Origin: Candidatus Magasanikiibacteriota bacterium
GTDB lineage: Bacteria > Patescibacteria > ABY1 > Magasanikbacterales > 2-02-FULL-50-9b
DNA: 64,000 nucleotides
Assembly (NCBI GenBank): GCA_903893485.1
Contig: CAITMK010000014.1
Location: 66,283-130,282, forward strand
Direction: 5' to 3'
Part shown: piece after piece, positions 40,704 to 47,700 of the stretch
Layout: the number at the start of each line of letters is the position of its first letter
Numbering within the stretch: the stretch's first letter is position 1
Translations under genes and position numbers: made by a program
Notes under the pieces: model-generated
The model's input: only the letters and a program-made list of their open reading frames with translations
Told to the model about the DNA's origin: nothing
Database searches by the model: none

Positions 40704-40780
40704 GGACTGGTAGCTCAGCTGGTTAGAGCGTCCGCCTGTCACGCGGAAGGTCGAGGGTCCGAGTCCCTTCCAGTCCGCCA
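40704..40780 (+). tRNA. tRNA-Asp (GTC)
   Basis: A 77-nt tRNA: acceptor GGACTGG/CCAGTCC, D-arm TAGCTCAGCTGGTTAGAGC, anticodon GTC in the loop CCTGTCACG, T-loop GGGTCCGAGTCCC, discriminator G and encoded CCA. It lies 37 nt after rplT. Confidence 0.96.
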
Positions 40781-40781
40781 T

Positions 40782-40813
40782 AAAAAATACCACCTCATGA
40801 GGTGGTATTTTTT
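40782..40813. terminator. Palindromic terminator after tRNA-Asp
   Basis: AAAAAATACCACC-TCATGA-GGTGGTATTTTTT; it starts 2 nt after the tRNA CCA and is active in either direction. Confidence 0.88.
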
Positions 40814-40828
40814 ATGTCTGATTCGAAG

Positions 40829-40937
40829 TAAGGGACTCGGAGGGCGAGCACGCAACCGAGCGTGCGCAGGTTGCATCGTGCGAGCCCAGGCCCGAAGGAG
40901 CGACATGGTTCGCGACTGAGGCGAGTCCCGCCACCAC
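40829..40937. repeat. GC-rich structured element between tRNA-Asp and the next unit
   Basis: No gene is seen in the 302-bp gap 40781-41082. This part has GGGACTCGGA (complementary to the tRNA T-arm region TCCGAGTCCC) and imperfect arms GAGCACG-CAACC / GGTTG-CATCGTGCGAGC. It could be a small RNA, a tRNA-derived remnant or a REP-like element. Confidence 0.5.
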
Positions 40938-41004
40938 TCTCACAACTACCATATAAAATGTTTAACATTTTAATTTCAAATTGTTACACATTTTTTCTGC
41001 AATA

Positions 41005-41058
41005 AAAAAACACCCATCTCTCACCGCGAAATTCTGCGGATAAAGAGACGGGTGGTGG
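41005..41058 (-). terminator. Terminator of the 41083-41682 gene
   Basis: Minus-strand stem CACCCGTCTCT/AGAGATGGGTG with inner CCGC/GCGG, then TTTTTTTATTG. Confidence 0.85.
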
Positions 41059-41082
41059 AATACGCTCACGCGCAAACCACTG

Positions 41083-41682
41083 TTATTCGGGGATGTTTTC
41101 CAAGTGCCAGTCGATGCTGCCATCATCAACTTCTTCCCCACCCGGAATCAGCATGGTGTAATGGTAGTCCTGAGTGCTGACGAATCCATGCTCAACCACA
41201 TTGTCAGGAATGAAAATCGGAGTGAGGCGAACGCGCACATCACACTGATCCGCATTGCAAACCACAAGCAGCAGCGCGGCGTGCGTGCGATCGTTGCGAT
41301 TGATCCATCGTTGCACTGGGGTGAGCACGTCACCATCCTGGTACAACCACGTCCTGCCGTCCTCGCTGGTTGTGCCGTGAGCAAACAAAACACCGATGCC
41401 CGAACGCTGCGTGCGTTCACCCCGAAGACGGACGTACTCCAAAAACTTTGGATCGATCTTCCGAACAAACATCTGGTGAATGTCTCGATCCAAGTAATCT
41501 TCAACGCTCTGTGATCGCTCAGTCGGCGAAGACTCTTTGCCAAGCATTTTCTGCACCGCTCCCACAAACTGCAGATCCTGCGGGCGCGGTGGCGTCGCAA
41601 TTTCAAGCCGGCGCTCTGCTTCAATATCGCTGCTCACATGAACAAAAAACCCGGGGAATTCCTTACTTTCAACAACACGCAT
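41083..41682 (-). CDS. Unknown protein with possible caspase/CHAT-like His-Cys pattern (GC-rich unit)
   Basis: A 199-residue soluble protein. Residues about 90-145 read GIGVLFAHGTTSEDGRTWLY...AALLLVVCNADQC: a strand ending in His-Gly, a loop, and 40 residues later a strand ending in Cys-Asn-Ala. This order is what caspase-fold peptidases of the CHAT/C14 type show (HG ... sACxt). The match is short and by eye, and the rest of the fold cannot be confirmed. The C-terminus (DYHYTMLIPGGEEVDDG) is acidic. CAGGAGG precedes the ATG. It is a monocistronic unit with consensus promoter and terminator. Confidence 0.6.
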   Translation of the reverse strand: MRVVESKEFPGFFVHVSSDIEAERRLEIATPPRPQDLQFVGAVQKMLGKESSPTERSQSVEDYLDRDIHQMFVRKIDPKFLEYVRLRGERTQRSGIGVLFAHGTTSEDGRTWLYQDGDVLTPVQRWINRNDRTHAALLLVVCNADQCDVRVRLTPIFIPDNVVEHGFVSTQDYHYTMLIPGGEEVDDGSIDWHLENIPE

Positions 41683-41730
41683 GTGCCCTCCTGTGTTAAA
41701 CGTTGTCAGAGCGAGAGTTGATTGAAATTC

Positions 41731-41759
41731 AATCTAGCAAAAAGACGGACTTTTGTCAA
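41731..41759 (-). promoter_or_regulatory. Promoter of the 41083-41682 gene
   Basis: Minus strand TTGACA (41754-41759), 17 nt, TAGATT (41731-41736). Confidence 0.8.
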
Positions 41760-41796
41760 CCGTGGTATTCAACAAATACGCCGTCTTCTCTTCAAT

Positions 41797-41862
41797 AAAA
41801 AAATCGCACCCACCCCTCACATCGTCATTAAGTTCATGATGGAAAGAGGGATGGGCACCGCG
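41797..41862 (-). terminator. Terminator of the 41873-42646 gene
   Basis: Minus-strand imperfect stem GTGCCCATCCCTC / GAGGGGTGGGTGC followed by GATTTTTTTATTG. The same core, GCACCCA-type arms plus ATTTTTTTATT, recurs at 44465-44512. Confidence 0.75.
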
Positions 41863-41872
41863 TCGCTTGCGA

Positions 41873-42646
41873 TCACGGGTAGGCTTGGACAAATTCAGCG
41901 ATCAATTGGTCCAAGTGCGGAAGTAGTACGGCTCGCACCTCCTGATCCGCGCATTCTTCGTACTTCGCAATCTGCACAGCAAGTTCAGTGAGCTTTTCGA
42001 GTCGCTGCACTTCAAAGGTCTGATCAATCAGCGCCTCTTCGCGCGCAGCGATTGCCGCCTGACGTGCCACGACGATCTCCAGCGACGCAGACAGCGTCGA
42101 CTTGCGATCATCGAACGCACGCTGCAGCTCGGCCGTGAGCTCCTCTGGCAAGCCAGAGATGTTGCGCTCATGCGACGCGGACAGCTCAATCAGCTGAGTC
42201 TGCAGACGGGCCTGCTTCGACTGCAGAGCCGCTGACTCATTCCGGAGGCTCGCGAGCTCGACACTGCGCCGCTTTGCACGCCCTGCGGTGTCGCTAAGAT
42301 GCGCGACCACCTCCTTGTGTGCAGGCGCGCGGCGCATGAAGTACAACCGAGCACGCGAAAGGCTGTCTGTCGCCCACGCGACCAGCCCCAAAGTAAGCGC
42401 CACCAAAGTAAAGGCGCTAAACAGACCGCCAATCCAGTGGGTCTCGGTCCCGTTGCACACGTCATTCCCTGAATGATAGTTCTGATAGCAATCAGGCACC
42501 TCATCCAGAAACATGTGCTTGATCACGTCCCACGCGTATGGTTGGATCCACACCATGGCCAAAAGAGCTGCGATAGCCCCAGTGACGATCCACACACCTT
42601 TGAGTGGGAACCAAACAACTGCTTTCTCGCGAATTTTAAGGTACAT
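41873..42646 (-). CDS. Two-TM protein with long coiled coil (GC-rich unit)
   Basis: A 257-residue protein. TM1 at about 16-36 (GVWIVTGAIAALLAMVWI), an external loop with two cysteines (EVPDCYQNYHSGNDVCNGTE) that could form a disulfide, TM2 at about 75-93 (GLFSAFTLVALTLGLVAWA), then a cytoplasmic coiled coil (residues 110-230; SVELASLRNESAALQSKQ and RQAAIAAREEALIDQTFEV as examples). No family recognised. AGGAG lies upstream of the ATG at 42646, and the leader of about 110 nt contains hairpins (TGTGCT/AGCACA near its start, CGACGCGTCG). Confidence 0.72.
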   Translation of the reverse strand: MYLKIREKAVVWFPLKGVWIVTGAIAALLAMVWIQPYAWDVIKHMFLDEVPDCYQNYHSGNDVCNGTETHWIGGLFSAFTLVALTLGLVAWATDSLSRARLYFMRRAPAHKEVVAHLSDTAGRAKRRSVELASLRNESAALQSKQARLQTQLIELSASHERNISGLPEELTAELQRAFDDRKSTLSASLEIVVARQAAIAAREEALIDQTFEVQRLEKLTELAVQIAKYEECADQEVRAVLLPHLDQLIAEFVQAYP

Positions 42647-42761
42647 TTGCAACTCCTACAAAAATCGACTCAGTCAGAAGTGCGACGCGTCGTGCGCCCC
42701 CTCTCTCGCAATTACCCGTTCAGTGGGCTCGACTGGATGTGCTTTTTTAGCACAACAAAGC

Positions 42762-42790
42762 AATATAACACAAAAAACAAGATTTGTCAA
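42762..42790 (-). promoter_or_regulatory. Promoter of the 41873-42646 gene
   Basis: Minus strand TTGACA (42785-42790), 17 nt, TATATT (42762-42767). Confidence 0.85.
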
Positions 42791-42869
42791 TCCTATATCA
42801 ATCGCTATCTGACCGAAACGTATTGGTACAACGCCATTCACCCGTGCTACAATTACACAATAATACGTT

Positions 42870-43328
42870 ATGTATTTTTACAATTTGTTAGACTTCGTTG
42901 GTCTGTTTTTGTTCTTAAGTGGCTTTGTGATCGGCCTCGGCGCAGTAACCGTTATTGATATCCATGGTTTTTTAGGACGCACATCTTCATACTGGACGGA
43001 AGCAACGACGCGAACTCATAAAGTAACCAAGCCGCTCATCTGGGTTGGTATTATCCTTGCTACTATTGGCGGTCTTATTTTTTATCGCACCGCATCATTC
43101 AATGGTATCCCGCGCATTCACGCATTTCTTGCACTCGTACTCATCTGCAACGGATATTTCCTTTCGTTTAAAGTCAGTCCATATATGCTCGAGCGCGAAC
43201 AGCGAGGCGACGCTGGCAAACTACTTCCTGCATCATGGCAACGTAAGATTGTGGTTAGTCTTATTGTATCTGACATTGGCTGGTGGGGTGGACTTGCACT
43301 GCTTGTTATGTACCTCATCCGACGATAA
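42870..43328 (+). CDS. Four-TM membrane protein, unknown
   Basis: A 152-residue protein with TM segments at about 7-28, 56-76, 83-102 and 127-148, and a conserved-looking motif VIDIHGFLGRTSSYWTEATTRTHKVTKPLI after TM1 (in outline) with two His residues. I believe relatives exist in Patescibacteria but know no function. A TACAAT box at about 42848 suggests a short leader. Followed after 5 nt by the next gene, so probably an operon. Confidence 0.7.
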   Translation: MYFYNLLDFVGLFLFLSGFVIGLGAVTVIDIHGFLGRTSSYWTEATTRTHKVTKPLIWVGIILATIGGLIFYRTASFNGIPRIHAFLALVLICNGYFLSFKVSPYMLEREQRGDAGKLLPASWQRKIVVSLIVSDIGWWGGLALLVMYLIRR

Positions 43329-43333
43329 GATTA

Positions 43334-43858
43334 ATGAAGCGTATGAAAAAAATCGTAATCGTTAACGACAAAATGCAGCGCGGGTATCGATACGAACTCA
43401 CCGCGCCCATTGGTAAACAATTTGATCCAGCCTTTAAACCGAAGCTTACACCAAAACAAATGCTTGCGCTCGGTATCTTTGGGGGTGTATACATGCGCGA
43501 CTGCATCAAAGAATTTCCAAAAGATTGGTTTCCCCGTGCAAAATTTCAGAAAAAAGAATTGCACATACCTGACGCACACATTAATTATTTTCAGGTGAAC
43601 GCAAGCCAGCCGCTGTCTGTATGGAAAAAGAAAGGTTGGATATACCGCGATGACCCACGAGGATGGTTCCAGTGGTACTGCCGTTATTACATGGGTCGAC
43701 GCTTACCTCTTGAAGACTTGCGCCAAATCAAACGGTGGAAAGCTATTGTGCGTCATGTTGCGCAGCTCAAAAAACATTGCGCCATAGGTGACAGAGCATG
43801 CCGACCAGTTCAACGCCAAGCGCTCTTGCACTGGGCATACGACAGCAGAAAATTATAA
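43334..43858 (+). CDS. Conserved uncharacterised protein (GWFQWYCRYYxGRR family)
   Basis: A 174-residue soluble protein. The block LTPKQMLALGIFGGVYM...EFPKDWF...GWIYRDDPRGWFQWYCRYYMGRRL...QIKRW corresponds, from memory, to an uncharacterised family spread over bacteria, fungi and plants in which the W-F-Q-W-Y-C-R-x-Y-x-G-R-R signature is almost invariant. The Cys residues (DCIKEF, YCRYY, HCAIGDRACR) are present but no metal site is certain. The start could be ATG 43334 or ATG 43343. The gene follows the four-TM gene after 5 nt. Confidence 0.72.
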   Translation: MKRMKKIVIVNDKMQRGYRYELTAPIGKQFDPAFKPKLTPKQMLALGIFGGVYMRDCIKEFPKDWFPRAKFQKKELHIPDAHINYFQVNASQPLSVWKKKGWIYRDDPRGWFQWYCRYYMGRRLPLEDLRQIKRWKAIVRHVAQLKKHCAIGDRACRPVQRQALLHWAYDSRKL

Positions 43859-43983
43859 ACTAACTAAACTACAAACTTATTTCTTCCAATAGCATGTTGG
43901 TTTTTTTATCGAACTGCATGCACCAATCCGCGTTATTCCTTCGTATACTATACAAGTTATATATTAATTTTATACATACTAAT

Positions 43984-44409
43984 ATGAAGGTCAAATCCTT
44001 TATTGCATTATCGGTCATCGCACCAACCTTACTCATGTCAACAGTTGCATTTGCCGCCACTACCCCAACGTCTGCTCCAAGCGCAAAACATGAGCGTGCA
44101 GAAACGGCAGCCACCAAAAAAACAGAAAATACCACATTAAACGCAGCGATTGCTGCGGCAAAGGCTACCTATAAATCTTCAATTACTGCAGCTGATCAAG
44201 CATATGCTGCCGCAACAACAGATGCAAAAACTACCTATACAGCCGCAACAAAGTCTGCAAATAAAGACAAGGCAGCAATTGCTGCAGCTAAAGCAGCTCG
44301 CACGGCAACACTCACCCAGGCTAAAGCTACCCGTAAAGCTGCGCACGATGCGGCTACTGCAGCTCTTAAGCAAGCTAAGGCTGCTGCAAAAACAGCATCA
44401 GCTCAGTAA
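43984..44409 (+). CDS. Secreted Ala/Lys/Thr-rich helical protein
   Basis: A 141-residue protein with a Sec signal peptide (MKVKSFIALSVIAPTLLMSTVAFAAT). The mature part is about 40% Ala with Lys and Thr in 11-residue-like repeats (AAIAAAKATYKSSITAADQAYA), so it is a long amphipathic helix or coiled coil, basic overall. Such proteins may bind anionic cell-wall polymers or DNA; that is inference. It has its own terminator. Confidence 0.7.
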   Translation: MKVKSFIALSVIAPTLLMSTVAFAATTPTSAPSAKHERAETAATKKTENTTLNAAIAAAKATYKSSITAADQAYAAATTDAKTTYTAATKSANKDKAAIAAAKAARTATLTQAKATRKAAHDAATAALKQAKAAAKTASAQ

Positions 44410-44428
44410 ATTTAATTAAATAAGTTTT

Positions 44429-44457
44429 AAAAATACCCCGTCACTGGGGTATTTTTA
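44429..44457. terminator. Terminator of the Ala/Lys-rich protein gene
   Basis: AAAAATACCCC-GTCACT-GGGGTATTTTT. Confidence 0.85.
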
Positions 44458-44464
44458 AATTCTT

Positions 44465-44512
44465 TGAATAAAAAAATCGCACCCACCCTGTTGCCGTTAC
44501 AGCATTGGATTG
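44465..44512 (-). terminator. Orphan terminator of the GC-rich-unit type
   Basis: Minus-strand arms CGCACCCAATCC / GGGTGGGTGCG then ATTTTTTTATTC, much like the terminator at 41797-41862, but no plausible gene lies upstream (44530-44650). Possibly the remnant of a lost unit. Confidence 0.55.
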
Positions 44513-44654
44513 GGTGCGGCGCATTCACTCGAATGTACCACCTTCCTGCAATTGTTAAGTTGGGTGCCCAGAAACCCGATTTTCTGCTGGACCAAACAAG
44601 ATACCATAAAAAATGGCGTGTATCAATCATGTCGACGTTATTAAAATAAATTAA

Positions 44655-44685
44655 AAAATCCACCCTTCCGAGTGGATTTTTGAAA
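44655..44685. terminator. Terminator of the giant propeller protein gene
   Basis: AAAAAATCCAC-CCTTCCGA-GTGGATTTTT. Confidence 0.8.
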
Positions 44686-44700
44686 TACTGCCCTGAATTT

Positions 44701-47700
44701 TCACTTCTTGGTAGCGTTTATGACTTTTCGAGTATAGTCATAGAAGTTCCTAGTTCCTTTTTTCAATTTCAGTGGCTTCAAAATAAGCGCTGCGTTTGCT
44801 TCCTGAAATTTCGTGATCGCTTTAGCAGTTGCCTGACTAAAACGCGTCGTCTCATTTCCTGGCGACCCAGGACCAGACTTTGCCACAACAAATCCATTTG
44901 TGTTCAAGAATTTTTGCAGCTCTTTTACATCAGCACCTGTTGCACCAATTTTCAGATTACGCGTAAATACATACGTATTTTTTATTGATTGAGCTTCAGA
45001 AACCGCGGTTTTGTCGAGTAACGATTTTACATCAAGCACCGCATTATTCTGCTTTAAATCAGTAAGTGCAATCGAAATGTCTGGGATTTTATCGTTATCA
45101 AGGTCAACTGAAACCAACTTCGCAAGTTTGAGTGTAAAAATTTGCGGAGTAGATTCAACACGAATTGTTACCGTACCAGCTGCATAATCGATTGACACAA
45201 TCGTAATGTGATGCGTTTGATCTGTGTATGTCTGACTCACGGGCGCGATAACCGTAGTCTGTACGCTCGCCGCGCCAGCTACAACTGCCGGAGGTGCGCC
45301 CGCCGCATCAACATGAACTAATGATTGCGTTTCGCCCGCCGCAACAGGGGCTGCAGGAGGAGGAGTTACTGATTGGACTGGCGGCTGAACTGGCGGAAGA
45401 GTCGTCGCTGGTGTTTGTACCGGAGTATCAGAATGTGAATCATTAGAATGCTCAGCCGGAGTTGGAGTTGGGCTTGGAGTACTAATTGCATTCCCACTGC
45501 CCCCACTACTGCTACCGCCGCCACCAACCTGACAAGGATTAGTTGTAACCGTTTGATCTCCACTATAAACCGTACCTCCCAAATAAGTTGCGCGAGCACG
45601 ATAATGATAAAGCGTATTACACTGAAGCCCTGTTAATGTCGTCGAAAACGAATTAGAGGAAAATCCATCTTCTTTTGTTTCATTTGTAGTCATTCCGTAA
45701 CTATCCGTTAAACCATAGTCAAAACCGCGAGCCGTTGCGAGCGAATCATCAAGAGGATTGAAATTACCCACAACAACCACGTAACCATTCCAAACGCCGG
45801 GAGAACTCGATGCGGTAACGGTCGCGCTAAGCGAATTCGTAATTACCAGTTGCAGCAAATCAGTATTAAGGGAATGATGAATGCCTTGCGGCGCATTCAC
45901 ATACGTACCCCAATTAATTGCACGAGTATTATAAGTGCTCTGATATGCATTATGATCCGCATCAGTTGGATAATTTTCAGTTTCTGTGTGATACGGATAT
46001 TGCGTCATCTCGTTAAACGGTAATGGCGCTATCGTATCACCCGTTGGGTTGTGATATGACTTGTGGAAATCCCATGTTTTGTACAAGAAGTCTCGGGTTG
46101 TGCCTGGTGCTTGTACTGGCACATGATATTTGAGTGCTAATTCGTCACCCTGCGTTGCAATAACAAATTTGTTATCAACATCCGTCACCAATGGCAACAC
46201 ATCACCATAACGCGTTGCATTTCCCGAAACCGGATTACCACCACCAACTGTTTTTGCGAGGCGGTCGTACACCGGCTGTGAAATTTGCATAAGCGGATCT
46301 TCAGGATCAGCACTTGTTAGTTCTGAAACACCGCGAAAATGCAAATCGGCATAATATGGCGCAAGGTTTGTTACCGTAACTGCCTGATCAGGACTCGTAT
46401 CAACCGCCATCCAATTAATTACCCAGCGAAGCAAATTATTTGATGACCAAATACGAATTTCGTTGTCCTTGATATTCAGGCCAGACAAATCAATAACCTT
46501 TGTATCCATGCCATACGTGTTGGAATAGTTACGCGTACTTGTTGCCGTTCCGATACGCGTACTATTAAACGGATCGTATTGCGCAGGAACATTCACAAAG
46601 ACACCGCTTGAGTTTTTGTACTGTAATTTGTCTGAGCCGGTCCCACCACTTTGCGGACCTTCTTTGCCGCGTTTAATGACTAATTTCAAATGCGCTGGTG
46701 TTGATGTTGCATTTGATAATTTAATCGTTACATACGTTGGAATTTCTGTTTTTGAACTATGCCACGACAAATGATCATCATTTGCAATAAGCGATGTCAC
46801 ATCGATTCCATCTTGGTCTACAACTCTTACTGGCGCAGGAGCAGTCTTACTAATCGTATGAATCTGTCGGTTGTTTCGATAATCTGGAAATACATCAACA
46901 CTCGGATCATGATCAATTACCTGCAGTGCGGCCTGATCATAGTAGTTGACTTCATTCAACTCGAACGAAGTTTTGACATCATAATATGTTTCATCGCCTA
47001 TAGTACGAGGTATGAGTTCACCGTGCGGAATTTTTACGTATGATTCAGGATTTGGAAATGCCATGGCCTTATAAAACGGCGTCGCTTTCCATTGATTTAA
47101 GTCACCACCAGAACCAAGCGTCGATGCACTCGAGGCATCAATGATGAAATTATATTTTGACCCGTCATATGTCCACACAAACGGACATGAAGATGACAAG
47201 CCGTAGAGCATGCTATATTCATCGCTTGTGGTAATATTTCCTTCAGCATTAATTGAACGTACACGATAATACCAACGAGAGCCCGATGTATCCTCGAACG
47301 TTGCACCAGCGTCCGCAGAGGCCCAGATATCCCCACCCCATGCGCCGATCAGTAATGTGCTACCATCAGACGATGCAGCGGTCGACATCCAACATCCACT
47401 CAGCGTTGAATGCAATACCCATGTGACACCACCATCAGTTGAGGTATACATATTACCACAATCCACACCCACGATAATTTTTTGGCCATCCGCAGAAACT
47501 GAAACGGTTTGCCAACCTGAATACCCAGGACCCGATTGCGCGATCCATGTAGCCCCGCCATCGGTAGAAATATTTACAGTGTTAATATTCGAACCTACGG
47601 TAACCAATACATTTCCAGTTGCATCTGACGAAATAGCTTGCCAGTTTCCATAGCCCGATGCATTGCCTTGCGTTGACCAATCCGTACCACCATTTGAGGT

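Noticed and set aside
44427..44663. Minus-strand frame of 78 codons
   Set aside because: It runs through terminators and has no start signal or coding-like composition.
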